A stretch of 64,000 nucleotides of DNA from Pseudomonas sp. HR96 (GTDB taxonomy: Bacteria > Pseudomonadota > Gammaproteobacteria > Pseudomonadales > Pseudomonadaceae). The notes under the pieces are model-generated. The model made no database searches. It was not told where the DNA came from and saw only the letters and a list, made by a program, of their open reading frames with translations. The DNA lies in contig NZ_CP139141.1 in assembly GCF_034059295.1 (NCBI RefSeq), positions 4,013,001 to 4,077,000 of the forward strand, in the 5' to 3' direction. Position 1 is the first letter of the stretch, and each line of letters opens with the position of its first letter. A program made the position numbers and the translations under genes. Below are positions 1-8,788 of the stretch, piece by piece.

Positions 1-20
1 ATGAAATCACAAATAAGCGC

Positions 21-932
21 CTATACCACCGGTGCGTGACCAAACAATGACGAGTGCGCCGGCAGATGCACCTTTATTGCACCGGGCAAGGCGTTGAAAC
101 GCCAACTATCGCCTTCCATGGGTTCGCCATCGAGATTGATATCCAGGCCCACCGCACTCTTGATTTCAACCCAGGGCAAACGCGCCCTGACAAAGAAGTT
201 TTCCAACCCCAGACCGCCGGACAGCAGGCCGCCCAAGGTGCTGACCACGTCAGTGGGCGCCGGTAAAATGGCGATATCCAGCAGGCCGTCATCTACCAGC
301 GCCTCGGGGTTAAGCACATGACCGCCACCGGCTTGGCGGCCGTTACCGATTCCCAGAGCCAGCAGGTCGCCCTGCCAGTGAAAGTCCGGCCCATGCAGTT
401 CGGCCTGGGCGGCGCGCAGCTCGCTGAAGCGGCTCAGGCCGGTGAACAGGTAGGCAGCCCCGCCCAGCACCTTTTTCAGGTCCTCGGAGGTGTTGGCCGT
501 GACCTGGCTGCCGAAGCCACCGGTGGCCATGTTGAGGAACAGCTGGCCGCCCACCTCGCCCAGATCCACCGGGCGCGGCGGGGTATCGAGCAACGCCAGG
601 GCCTCGGCCGGCTCCAGCGGCACGCCGGCGGCGCGGGCGAAGTCATTGGCCGTACCCAGTGGCAACAGCACCAGGCTGGCCTGTTTGCCGGTGTCGGCCA
701 GCGCCAGGGCCTCGGCAATGTCACGCAAGGTGCCGTCGCCACCCCCGGCGATCAACACCCTGAAGCCGGCAGCCAGCGCTTCATTGACCAGGCGCGCAGC
801 GTCACCCGCCTCCCAGGTCAGGCGTACGGCGATGTCCCAGCCGCGTTCACGCTGGGTGTGCACGGCAGCGCGCACGTCTTCATTGAGCGCCTGCTTGCCG
901 TGAAGGATAAAAAACGCCCTGCGATCCGTCAT
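21..932 (-). CDS. yegS: Lipid kinase YegS (diacylglycerol kinase family)
   Basis: Predicted cytoplasmic lipid kinase of the diacylglycerol kinase catalytic family, which phosphorylates a lipid alcohol with ATP. About 303 residues, the usual length for YegS. The nucleotide-binding signature GGGDGTLRD lies near residues 63-71 and the family motif PLGTANDFAR near residues 91-100. An upstream in-frame ATG at 959 would add nine residues; I prefer the ATG at 932 (MTDRR) because family members begin right before the first beta strand (FFILHGKQ). It is transcribed away from the mannose-phosphate gene to the right. The physiological lipid is not deducible from sequence. Confidence 0.9.
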   Translation of the reverse strand: MTDRRAFFILHGKQALNEDVRAAVHTQRERGWDIAVRLTWEAGDAARLVNEALAAGFRVLIAGGGDGTLRDIAEALALADTGKQASLVLLPLGTANDFARAAGVPLEPAEALALLDTPPRPVDLGEVGGQLFLNMATGGFGSQVTANTSEDLKKVLGGAAYLFTGLSRFSELRAAQAELHGPDFHWQGDLLALGIGNGRQAGGGHVLNPEALVDDGLLDIAILPAPTDVVSTLGGLLSGGLGLENFFVRARLPWVEIKSAVGLDINLDGEPMEGDSWRFNALPGAIKVHLPAHSSLFGHAPVV

Positions 933-1349
933 TTCTACCGCTCCAAAAGTCGACATCAACGGGCTGTGACAACGATTTGGCGGAAAAATGCGGTCACCCC
1001 GATGAACTCGTCAATTTTTTTATCCAGCGCTTATTTTCCACTCGCAATTCGTTCTCGCATGCGCTTTACTCTTGAACAACTGCTCATCGCCGGATGACGG
1101 TTCGACAACAAATCAAGTGTGATCCCACAATGCCCGCAGCCCCAGGGGTGGCGGTAGCTTTGTCACGGAAAACTTTGCGGCGTCGACTGCGCCCTGCCAA
1201 CACACTGGCGGTTAGCCTACAAACTTATTTGAATTCTGCTAGTCCATTGTGCGTGCCTGCACGCAGAGATGTGCTGCCTTTGTATTTTTTACTGTCCCTT
1301 CATACCTCGCATCCACACTTGTGGCTGTGACACTTCTGAGGTTTACAGA
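933..1349. other. Intergenic region between yegS and the GDP-mannose gene
   Basis: A 417-base gap between two divergent genes, so it must hold both promoters. An AT-rich patch sits around 1010-1050. I find no convincing -35/-10 pair, no sigma-factor-specific motif and no small gene. Short open frames on both strands here are out-of-frame shadows. Confidence 0.5.
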
Positions 1350-2846
1350 ATGAGCAAACTCATTCCCTGCATCATCGCCGGCGGCGCCGGTACCCGTTTG
1401 TGGCCTGTTTCGCGTGAAGCGATGCCCAAGCCTTTCATGCGCCTGCCAGATGGCGAGAGCCTGCTGCAGAAAACCTTTTGCCGCGCCGCGGCGCTCCCGG
1501 ATGTGGAGCGCGTGGTCACGGTCACCAACCGTGAAGTGTTCTTCCGTACCGTGGACGAATACCGCCGCCTGAACCGCACCAACGCCGAGCTCGACTTCAT
1601 CCTCGAGCCGTTCGGCCGCAACACTGCGCCGGCCATCGCCATGGCCGCCCTGCACGTGGGTGCCCTGTATGGTCAGGACGCACAGCTGCTGGTACTGCCG
1701 GCTGACCACCTGATCAAGGACATCGACGCCTTCGAAGATGCCGTCAGCGCCGCGCGCAAGAAAGCCGACGAAGGCTGGCTGGTGACCTTCGGCCTGGTGC
1801 CGACCGCGCCGGAAACCGGTTTTGGCTACATCGAGAAAGGCGAATCCCTGGGTGGCGACAGCTACAAGGTCGCTCGCTTCGTCGAGAAGCCAAATGCCGC
1901 AACCGCCGAACAATACGTGGCAGGCGGCCTGCACCTGTGGAACGCCGGCATGTTCTGCATGCGCGTCGACGCCGTGCTGCGTGAACTGCGCGAACACGCC
2001 CCTGACGTCCTGGCCGCTGCCGAAGCCTGCCTGGCCAAGAGCCACAGCAAGGACGGCGGTCGCGAAGTGCAGCTGGAGCTGGACGGCGACACCTTCAAGC
2101 TGGCGCCGGATATCTCCGTCGACTACGCCCTGATGGAGCGCTCCTCCAAGGTGGCTGTCGTGCCTTGCTCGCTGGACTGGAGCGACATCGGCTCGTGGCA
2201 GGCCGTGCGCACCCTGTTCCCGTACGATGCCAACGGCAACCAGACCAACGGCGAAACCGTTCTGCACGACGTGACCAACTGCTACATCGACTCGCCACGC
2301 CGCATCGTCGGTGGTGTCGGCCTGAAAAACCTGATCGTCATCGACACGCCGGATGCCCTGCTGATCGCCGACGGCTCGCGTACCCAGGACGTCGGCCTGC
2401 TTGCCAAGCAGCTCAAGCGCCAGGGCCACGATTCGTATCGGCTGCACCGCACCGTGACTCGCCCATGGGGTACCTACACCATTCTCGAGGAAGGCAAGCG
2501 CTTCAAGATCAAGCGCATCATGGTCAAGCCTAACGGCACCCTGTCGCTGCAGATGCACCACCACCGCAGCGAACACTGGATCATCGTCAGCGGCATGGCC
2601 AAGGTCACCAATGGCGAGAGCGAGTTCCTGCTCGACACCAACGAGTCGACCTTCATCAAGCCGGGCCGTGTGCACCGTCTGGTCAACCCGGGCGTGGTCG
2701 ATCTGGTAATGATCGAAGTACAGAGCGGCGAGTACCTGGGCGAAGACGACATCGTGCGCTTCACCGACATCTACGGTCGCGCCCCGGAGGCCGCCAAGGC
2801 GCTGCCGGACAGCGTCACCAAGATCGTCGAGAAAGCCACTGTCTAA
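1350..2846 (+). CDS. Mannose-1-phosphate guanylyltransferase / mannose-6-phosphate isomerase
   Basis: Bifunctional enzyme of GDP-mannose synthesis (AlgA/PslB/WbpW family), about 498 residues. The N-terminal nucleotidyltransferase domain shows GGAGTRLWP at residues 11-19. The C-terminal type II phosphomannose isomerase cupin shows a metal-binding QMHHHRSEHW segment near residue 400. Start chosen at the ATG at 1350 (MSKLIPCIIAGG); the longer frame from 1269 has no family similarity. GDP-mannose feeds exopolysaccharide or LPS sugars. No polysaccharide genes flank it here, so this is an orphan copy and I do not assign algA, pslB or wbpW. It is followed by a strong terminator. Confidence 0.93.
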   Translation: MSKLIPCIIAGGAGTRLWPVSREAMPKPFMRLPDGESLLQKTFCRAAALPDVERVVTVTNREVFFRTVDEYRRLNRTNAELDFILEPFGRNTAPAIAMAALHVGALYGQDAQLLVLPADHLIKDIDAFEDAVSAARKKADEGWLVTFGLVPTAPETGFGYIEKGESLGGDSYKVARFVEKPNAATAEQYVAGGLHLWNAGMFCMRVDAVLRELREHAPDVLAAAEACLAKSHSKDGGREVQLELDGDTFKLAPDISVDYALMERSSKVAVVPCSLDWSDIGSWQAVRTLFPYDANGNQTNGETVLHDVTNCYIDSPRRIVGGVGLKNLIVIDTPDALLIADGSRTQDVGLLAKQLKRQGHDSYRLHRTVTRPWGTYTILEEGKRFKIKRIMVKPNGTLSLQMHHHRSEHWIIVSGMAKVTNGESEFLLDTNESTFIKPGRVHRLVNPGVVDLVMIEVQSGEYLGEDDIVRFTDIYGRAPEAAKALPDSVTKIVEKATV

Positions 2847-2864
2847 TTCGATAATGGCGCAGTG

Positions 2865-2902
2865 AAAAAAGCCCGGGCATCTTCAGATGTCCGGGCTTTT
2901 TT
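2865..2902 (+). terminator. Rho-independent terminator after the GDP-mannose gene
   Basis: A GCCCGG(A)CATC / GATGTCCGGGC hairpin with a TTCA loop, preceded by six A and followed by six T, so it could work in both directions. Confidence 0.9.
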
Positions 2903-2968
2903 GTGGCCGCCGATAGCAGTCAGGAGCCAGCCGGCCTGACCGGGTGTTGGGGAAGAAACGCAGGCGCC

Positions 2969-4186
2969 CTACATCAACACTTCGCTGAACGCAATGAAGT
3001 TCACTCGATCACCCACCGCCACTGTCGTCCCCTCCAGCACCTCCACCAGACCATCGGCCCAGGCCGCGCTCAGCAGCACACCGGAACTCTGGTTCGGGTA
3101 GATCACCGCCTGCCCGTTCTCCAGGCGACCGCGCAGGTATTCGCGGCGGTTGCCAGGCTTGGGCCAGGTGAAACCGGCGGGCACGCCGACCTGCAGCGGC
3201 TGCACCTGGCGCACGCCCAGACGGCGCAACAGATACGGGCGCGCCAGCAGGCCGAAGGTCACCAGGGTCGACGCCGGGTTGCCCGGCAGGCCGATCACCG
3301 GCACCCCTCTGAAGTGGCCGAAGGTCAGTGGCTTGCCAGGCTTGATCGCCAGCTTCCACAACGCCAGCTCGCCCTCTTCGCGCAAGGCCACGCCGAGGAA
3401 GTCCGCCTCGCCCACCGAAACACCACCGGTGGACAGAATCAGATCGACGTCTCCCAGCCCCGCCAACTGCGTGCGAGTTCGCGCCAGGTCGTCCGGCAGG
3501 ATGCCGGCATCGACCACCTCACAGCCCAGGCGCTCCAGCCAACTGCACAGGACCCGCCGGTTGCTGTTGTAGATCTGCCCGGGGCCCAACGGCTGGCCCG
3601 GCTCCACCAGTTCGTCGCCGGTGGACAGCACCGCTACCCGCGGGCGCCGCACCACCTTGATCTCGGCCAGCCCGAGCGAGGCGACCAGACCCAATTCGAT
3701 CGGGCCCAGCCGCGTGCCGGCGGCGAGTACCCGGTCGCCCACGCGCATTTCCTGGCCCTTGGGACGAACGTTGTCACCCACGGTCATGGGCTCGCGAAAG
3801 ATCACCCGGCCATCGGCCAGTACCTCGACGTTCTCCTGCATCTCGACGCAATCGGCGCCCTCCGGCAGTGGTGCGCCGGTGAAGATGCGCGCACAACTGC
3901 CTGCGGCCAACGCGGCCGGCGCCTGTCCGGCCTGGATGCGCTGGGTGACGGGTAAAGGCTCGCCGCGCCAGTCGGCCAGGCGCAAGGCGTAACCGTCCAT
4001 GGCGCTGTTGGACCACGGCGGCAGGTCGAGCGTGGCGGCCAGGTCTTCGGCGAGCACGCGGCCTTGGCTGGCGCCCAGTGGCAAGGATTCGCGCTCGCTG
4101 ATAGGCGTAGCGTCGGCCATCTGCAGCAAGCGCTCAAGGGCCTGTTCCACCGGCATCAGCGGCTGCGCCGCCGGCAACTCAGCCAC
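2969..4186 (-). CDS. moeA: Molybdopterin molybdenumtransferase MoeA
   Basis: Inserts molybdate into adenylylated molybdopterin in molybdenum cofactor synthesis. About 405 residues. MoeA features are visible: PPWSNSAMDGYALR in the N-terminal region, GAPLPEGADCVEMQE, LSTGDEL, ILSTGGVSVGEADF and PVIGLPGNPAS. The frame is open back to an ATG at 4294, deep inside moaB. The likely start is the GTG at 4186, which overlaps the moaB stop (gtggctga); an internal ATG at 4156 (MPVEQAL) is the alternative. The overlap suggests translational coupling with moaB. Confidence 0.92.
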   Translation of the reverse strand: MAELPAAQPLMPVEQALERLLQMADATPISERESLPLGASQGRVLAEDLAATLDLPPWSNSAMDGYALRLADWRGEPLPVTQRIQAGQAPAALAAGSCARIFTGAPLPEGADCVEMQENVEVLADGRVIFREPMTVGDNVRPKGQEMRVGDRVLAAGTRLGPIELGLVASLGLAEIKVVRRPRVAVLSTGDELVEPGQPLGPGQIYNSNRRVLCSWLERLGCEVVDAGILPDDLARTRTQLAGLGDVDLILSTGGVSVGEADFLGVALREEGELALWKLAIKPGKPLTFGHFRGVPVIGLPGNPASTLVTFGLLARPYLLRRLGVRQVQPLQVGVPAGFTWPKPGNRREYLRGRLENGQAVIYPNQSSGVLLSAAWADGLVEVLEGTTVAVGDRVNFIAFSEVLM

Positions 4187-4718
4187 GGCTTTCGCAGGGC
4201 TCGGCCTGCTTGAGGTGGACGACGAAGTTGCACGGCCGATGGCGCGAGTCCAGCTGTTCGGCGAGGATACCGTCCCAACCCGTGCGACAGGCATTGGTGG
4301 AGCCCGGCAGGCAGCACACTAGGGTACCGTTGGCCAGGCCCGCCAGGGCGCGGGACTGCACGGTGGAAGTGCCGATATCGCCCACCGAAATCTGCCGGAA
4401 CAACTCGCCGAAGCCATCCACCTGCTTGTCCAGCAGGCAGGCCACGGCTTCCGGCGTGCTGTCTCGACCGGTGAAGCCGGTGCCGCCGGTGATCAGCACC
4501 ACCTGCACCTGATCCTCGGCAATCCAGGTGGCAACCTGGGCACGGATGCGATAAAGGTCGTCCTTGAGCAGGACCCGGGCGGCGAGCAGGTGACCGGCTT
4601 CGGTGAGGCGGTCGACGAACAGCTGGCCCGAAGTATCGGTGTCCAGCGAGCGAGTATCACTGACAGTCAGCACCGCAATATTGAGCGGCACGAAAGGTAC
4701 ATCAGCCTTGGGTTTCAT
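4179..4718 (-). CDS. moaB: Molybdenum cofactor biosynthesis protein MoaB
   Basis: MoaB/MogA-fold protein of 179 residues that acts on molybdopterin (adenylylation or incorporation step). The family core is clear: NIAVLTVSDTRSLDTDTSG near the N terminus, TGGTGFTGRDSTPEA around residues 79-93, and LPGSTNACRTGWDGIL near the C terminus. It is the first gene of a moaB-moeA pair on the minus strand and is divergent from mobA, with about 107 bases between the two starts. Confidence 0.93.
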   Translation of the reverse strand: MKPKADVPFVPLNIAVLTVSDTRSLDTDTSGQLFVDRLTEAGHLLAARVLLKDDLYRIRAQVATWIAEDQVQVVLITGGTGFTGRDSTPEAVACLLDKQVDGFGELFRQISVGDIGTSTVQSRALAGLANGTLVCCLPGSTNACRTGWDGILAEQLDSRHRPCNFVVHLKQAEPCESRG

Positions 4719-4825
4719 CAGGCTCTTCCAGTTGTTTGAATGGATGCCCGATGTTATATCACAGCGGTCGTTTCGGCGGCGCCGTCTGCCGCTAGCGGCC
4801 CCTCAACCTGCCGACGAGTTCGACC

Positions 4826-5428
4826 ATGCCCAACGCCCGCGCCCTGCCCGCCTGCTCCATTCTGCTCCTGGCCGGCGGTCGCGGCCAACGCATGGGCGGT
4901 CAGGACAAAGGCCTGCTGAGCTGGCAGGGCCGCCCCCTGATCGCCCACCTGCATGACAAGGTGCGCGGCCTGACCGACGACCTGATCATTTCCTGCAACC
5001 GCAACCAGGACGTCTATCAGAACTACGCGGACCGCCTGGTGACGGATGACCAGACGGATTTTCCCGGGCCCATGGCCGGCATTCGCGCCGGGCTCGACGC
5101 TGCCCGCCACGCCTGCATGCTGGTGCTTCCGTGTGACGTGCCCAACATCGACCAGGCGCTGCTGCAGGCCATGCGCGAATGCGCCGCCATCGCGCCCGAG
5201 CGCCCGCTGATGCTGCGCGAGGGCGAGCACTGGCAGCCGCTGCTGTGCGTCATCCCGACCCGCCACCGCAGCGCCTTCGAGCAGGCCTGGGCGGCCGGCG
5301 AGCGCAGCCCGGGACGAGTCATGCGCAGCCTGCAGGCGCAGGAGCTGGCCTGCCCGCTCGACGATCCACGGCTGGCCAACCTCAATACCCCGGAACTGTT
5401 GCAGGCCGTGCAGTCGATCGAGCGATAG
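4826..5428 (+). CDS. mobA: Molybdenum cofactor guanylyltransferase MobA
   Basis: Transfers GMP from GTP to molybdenum cofactor, making the bis-MGD form used by DMSO-reductase-family enzymes. 200 residues. The GTP-binding signature [17 protein letters not shown] is at residues 13-29, and the downstream [10 protein letters not shown] and LPCDVPNI segments are typical. With moaB and moeA next to it, this is a molybdenum cofactor locus. Confidence 0.94.
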   Translation: MPNARALPACSILLLAGGRGQRMGGQDKGLLSWQGRPLIAHLHDKVRGLTDDLIISCNRNQDVYQNYADRLVTDDQTDFPGPMAGIRAGLDAARHACMLVLPCDVPNIDQALLQAMRECAAIAPERPLMLREGEHWQPLLCVIPTRHRSAFEQAWAAGERSPGRVMRSLQAQELACPLDDPRLANLNTPELLQAVQSIER

Positions 5429-5509
5429 GCTGCGCAGTGTGGAACTTGCCGACACCCTGCCGCGTCCTAGCACTGTAGCCACAGCCTTTTCATCTGGAGT
5501 AAGACAAAA

Positions 5510-5731
5510 ATGACTCAAAGGACTCTTCCCGCGCTGGTCCTGGCCGCTGCGTTGGCCGCATTGGCCGGCTGCGCTTCGCCCACGGTAATCACCCTGAACG
5601 ACGGGCGCGAGATCCAGGCCGTCGACACGCCGAAATTCGACGAAGACACCGGCTTCTACGAGTTCAAGCAGCTCGACGGCAAGGTGACTCGTGTCAACAA
5701 GGACCAGGTGCGCACCGTCAAGGAGCTGTAA
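5510..5731 (+). CDS. Small lipoprotein, YgdI/YgdR family
   Basis: 73-residue predicted lipoprotein. It has a hydrophobic signal with lipobox LAGC and the lipidated cysteine at about residue 22. The mature part (VITLNDGREIQ... ending FKQLDGKVTRVNKDQV) matches the short beta-rich YgdI/YgdR domain. A good ribosome site (TGGAGTAAG) stands upstream of the ATG. Function of the family is unknown; it sits between mobA and tRNA-Pro without a clear operon link. Confidence 0.85.
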   Translation: MTQRTLPALVLAAALAALAGCASPTVITLNDGREIQAVDTPKFDEDTGFYEFKQLDGKVTRVNKDQVRTVKEL

Positions 5732-5813
5732 CCGGCGGTTTCATTTCGGCAGGCTCCAGCGAATCGAAGAGGGGGCTTGCCGAGCCGAGATTTTCGCGGC
5801 ATATTTTTCCCAT

Positions 5814-5890
5814 CGGAGTGTAGCGCAGCCAGGTAGCGCGTCTCGTTCGGGACGAGAAGGCCGCAGGTTCGAATCCTGTCTCTCCGACCA
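5814..5890 (+). tRNA. tRNA-Pro (CGG anticodon)
   Basis: 77 bases with acceptor stem CGGAGTG pairing near the 3' end, D-arm with AGC..GGTAGCGC, anticodon stem TCTCG/CGAGA closing a TTCGGGA loop (anticodon CGG), T-arm GGTTCGAATCC and an encoded CCA end. It closely resembles bacterial tRNA-Pro(CGG). Confidence 0.97.
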
Positions 5891-6007
5891 AATTCAGCAC
5901 AGCAGCCCCTTGGTTACCCTTTCTGCCGTGCCCCCGTCCGTGCGCCCGGCGCGTCCTTGGCCTGGCATGCAGGTCCAGCGGAACGACCCCGATCAAGGAA
6001 GACCTTC

Positions 6008-6604
6008 ATGCAGGCGCGCCTCGCCAGCTCTGCGCACAAGATCATCGTCATCGGCGCTTCTTCCGGCGGCGAGCAGGCCGTGCAGCAGATACTGCAAGCG
6101 CTGCCGGGAGACCTCGACGCCAGCGTGTTGATTGCCTTGCATCCCGGTTGCAGCATGCATACCGCCTGGCACGACATTGGCGCTCTGCCGACCCGCTATG
6201 CCGAACACGGCGACGCTATTCTCCCCGGCCATGTCTATATCGCCCCGGCCCTGCGCCACCTGGAAGTCGGCCCCGACCTGCTGCTCAAGCTGGCCGACCC
6301 CACGCCGGGCCTGCGCCCGATCCCCTGGGCCGACCGGCTGTTCCTCACTGCCGTCAGCGCGTTCGGCAAGCGAGTGATCGGCGTGGTCCTCACCGGCCAC
6401 GACAGCGACGGCTCCCAGGGCATGAAAGCCATCCATGACGCCGGCGGCCTGGGCATCGTTCAGGAGCCCAGTGACGCGGCCAACCCGAGCATGCCGCTGA
6501 GCAGCCTGCGTATCGATCATCCGGCCTACTGCCTGCCGCTGCGTGAAATCGCCGAGGTGCTAAGCGAACTGGCAGGCCAGACGCCTGATTCGATGATAAT
6601 CTGA
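6008..6604 (+). CDS. Stand-alone CheB-type methylesterase domain protein
   Basis: 198 residues matching only the catalytic domain of chemotaxis methylesterase CheB, with no receiver domain. The likely catalytic triad is visible: Ser in GASSGGEQA, His in ALHPGCSM (family HxP), and Asp in VLTGHDSDGSQGM. The ATG at 6008 has an AGGAAG ribosome site; the frame extends to 5957 without support. Stand-alone CheB domains usually work in chemosensory-like or hybrid-kinase systems. Here it lies just upstream of an RsbQ-like hydrolase and a PAS kinase, which suggests one signalling cluster. No CheR or receptor gene is adjacent. Confidence 0.85.
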   Translation: MQARLASSAHKIIVIGASSGGEQAVQQILQALPGDLDASVLIALHPGCSMHTAWHDIGALPTRYAEHGDAILPGHVYIAPALRHLEVGPDLLLKLADPTPGLRPIPWADRLFLTAVSAFGKRVIGVVLTGHDSDGSQGMKAIHDAGGLGIVQEPSDAANPSMPLSSLRIDHPAYCLPLREIAEVLSELAGQTPDSMII

Positions 6605-6634
6605 GACCCGAGAACCAGCGGTCGGAGCCCCCGG

Positions 6635-7486
6635 ATGTCCGTGCAGCAACGTAACAATGTCAACCTGATGGGCGCCAACCTGATGGGCGCCAACTCACCG
6701 GCTGCCAACGACAAGCCGACCCTGGTATTCGCCCATGGTTTCGGTTGCGACCAGAACATGTGGCGCTTCGTGGTGCCGGCCTTTGCCGCCGACTATCGCA
6801 TCCTGATGTTCGACCTGGTGGGCGCCGGCCTGTCGGACGCCAGCGCCTACGACCGGGTGAAGTACGCCTCTCTGCAGGGTTACGCCTGTGACCTGCTGGA
6901 AATCCTCGATGAGTACGTGGAAGGCCCGGCAATCTTCGTCGGCCACTCGGTGGCGGCCATTATCGGCTTGCTGGCCGACCTGCAAGCTCCGGAACGCTTC
7001 GCCGCTCATGTGATGATCGGCGCTTCACCCTGCTACCTCAATCAACCGGGCTACGTCGGCGGCTTCGAGGCCGACGACATCCAGTCGCTGCTGCAAACCC
7101 TGGAGAGCAACTACCTGGGTTGGTCGAGCACCGTCGCGCCGATGCTGATGGGCGCGCCCGACCGCCCGGAGCTGGGCGCCGAACTGGCCATGAGTTTCAG
7201 CCGTACCGACCCGCAAATAGCCAAACATTTCGCTGCCGTCACCTACACCTGCGATCACCGGGCCGACGTCGCCCGGGTCACGACCCCCGTACTGATCCTG
7301 CAATGCAGCGACGACATGGTGGTGCCGCAGGAGGTTGGCCGCTATCTGCAAGCCAACATGGCCAATGCAACCTTGCGGGTCATCGACAACATCGGCCACT
7401 TGCCCCACGTCAGTTCGCCGAACACCTGCATCCAGGCGATCAGCGAGTACCTGCCCACCCTGCTGCGCCCTGCCCATGCGGATTGA
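6635..7486 (+). CDS. RsbQ-like alpha/beta hydrolase (signalling hydrolase)
   Basis: 283-residue alpha/beta hydrolase strongly resembling Bacillus RsbQ: HGFGCDQNMW, GHSVAAIIG with the nucleophile Ser, GASPCYLN, QCSDDMVVP with the acid, and the catalytic His in IGHLPH. RsbQ works with the PAS-domain phosphatase RsbP in energy-stress signalling, and the family is related to plant KAI2/D14 receptors. In this genome the next gene is also a PAS protein, but a histidine kinase, and the two overlap by 11 bases. An N-terminal NLMGA duplication comes from a 15-base tandem repeat. The ligand or substrate is unknown. Confidence 0.88.
   Translation: MSVQQRNNVNLMGANLMGANSPAANDKPTLVFAHGFGCDQNMWRFVVPAFAADYRILMFDLVGAGLSDASAYDRVKYASLQGYACDLLEILDEYVEGPAIFVGHSVAAIIGLLADLQAPERFAAHVMIGASPCYLNQPGYVGGFEADDIQSLLQTLESNYLGWSSTVAPMLMGAPDRPELGAELAMSFSRTDPQIAKHFAAVTYTCDHRADVARVTTPVLILQCSDDMVVPQEVGRYLQANMANATLRVIDNIGHLPHVSSPNTCIQAISEYLPTLLRPAHAD
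6661..6690 (+). repeat. 15-base tandem duplication inside the RsbQ-like gene
   Basis: Two perfect adjacent copies of caacctgatgggcgc, in frame, giving NLMGANLMGAN near residues 9-19. It lies in the N-terminal strand region before the first conserved motif. Confidence 0.95.
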
Positions 7487-8672
7487 GCCCCTGCCGGCGC
7501 TGGACGCCGACCTGCTCTGGCAGCAGGCCGCCTGCGGCCTACTGGTGACCGACGACGCGGGCGTCATCACCCGCGCCAACAGCACGTTCGCGCGCTGGCT
7601 GGGTTATGACCAGGAACAACTGCTGGGGCGCCCGCTCCATACCCTGCTGACCATGGCCGGGCGGATCTTCCACCAGACCCACTGGGCGCCGTTGCTGCAC
7701 GTCCAGGGCTCGATCTCCGAGGTCAAGCTGGAGCTGCTGCACAGTGCCGGGCAGCGTATCCCGATGATGCTCAACGCCATCCGCCGCCAGCATCACGGGG
7801 TGATGATCCAGGAATTGTCGCTGTTCGTGGCCGAAGATCGGCACCGATACGAGCGTGAACTGATCAACGCCCGCCTGTTGGCCGAGGAGCGCCTGGAACA
7901 CCAGTTGATGATCGAGCAGGTGCTCAACGAAACCCAGCAGGAACTGCGCGAGGCCCACGCCCAGGCCGAACGTCGTGCAGAGCTCGCCGAGCGCATGGTC
8001 GGCATCGTCAGCCACGACCTGCGCAACCCGCTGTCGGCGATCAGGATGGCGGCCGACCTGTTGCAGCGCAACGAAACCGACGAGCGTCAGGCGCTGGAGC
8101 GCCACGCGCGTATGGTCAGCCATATCGGCAACTCGGTGGACCGCGCCCAGCGGTTGATCACCGATCTGCTTGACTTCACCTTGATCCAGGTCGGCCGTGG
8201 GCTGCCGGTGACGCTCGCGCCGCTGGACCTGCATGAGCTGGTGGCGAACACAGTCGAAGAGCTGCGCCTGACTTTCCCTGGCCGCGAGCTGCACCATGAG
8301 CGCCACGGCGCCGGGGGCTTTCTCGGCGATGCCGACCGGCTCTACCAGTTGCTCGGCAACCTGGTGGCCAACGCCATGGCCTATGGCGACAGCAACGGCA
8401 CGGTCACCGTGAGCACACGTTTCGACCCGCACAGCGTGATCCTCTCGGTGCACAACGTGGGTGAGCCCCTGCCGGAGCAGGCCCAGGTGCACCTGTTCGA
8501 GCCCATGACGCGCGGCCATCAGGACGACGGCCGGCACAATCTAGGCCTGGGCCTGTTCATCGTGCGCGAGATTGCACGCGCCCATCAGGGCGACGTGGCG
8601 GTCATCTCCACCGCCGACATGGGCACGACCTTTGTCGTGCGCTGCCCGCGGTCGCCAGAACACGGCGGGTAA
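7476..8672 (+). CDS. PAS-domain sensor histidine kinase
   Basis: 398 residues. An N-terminal PAS domain (about residues 10-125, containing GLLVTDDAGVITRANSTFARWLGY) is followed by a coiled-coil linker (about 125-175). Then come a HisKA dimerisation domain with the phospho-acceptor in VSHDLRNPLSA, and an HATPase_c domain with N-box LGNLVANAMAYG and G2 box GLGLFIVREI. The G1 box reads HNVGEPLP, slightly divergent. No membrane segment, so it is cytoplasmic. The ATG at 7476 overlaps the end of the RsbQ-like gene by 11 bases, implying coupled translation. No response regulator follows it. Confidence 0.9.
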   Translation: MRIEPLPALDADLLWQQAACGLLVTDDAGVITRANSTFARWLGYDQEQLLGRPLHTLLTMAGRIFHQTHWAPLLHVQGSISEVKLELLHSAGQRIPMMLNAIRRQHHGVMIQELSLFVAEDRHRYERELINARLLAEERLEHQLMIEQVLNETQQELREAHAQAERRAELAERMVGIVSHDLRNPLSAIRMAADLLQRNETDERQALERHARMVSHIGNSVDRAQRLITDLLDFTLIQVGRGLPVTLAPLDLHELVANTVEELRLTFPGRELHHERHGAGGFLGDADRLYQLLGNLVANAMAYGDSNGTVTVSTRFDPHSVILSVHNVGEPLPEQAQVHLFEPMTRGHQDDGRHNLGLGLFIVREIARAHQGDVAVISTADMGTTFVVRCPRSPEHGG

Positions 8673-8788
8673 TCCGCTCTCGCCTCGGCTGATATAACAA
8701 ATCGATGACATATTCATGAACGCTGTCATGGCTCGGTCAAAATCGCTTGTCATAATTTGTGACAACTTCACTGAAGCAGCGAGCAACC

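Noticed and set aside
5814..8672. Genomic island inserted at tRNA-Pro
   Set aside because: No integrase and no repeat of the tRNA 3' end was seen downstream; codon use looks native.
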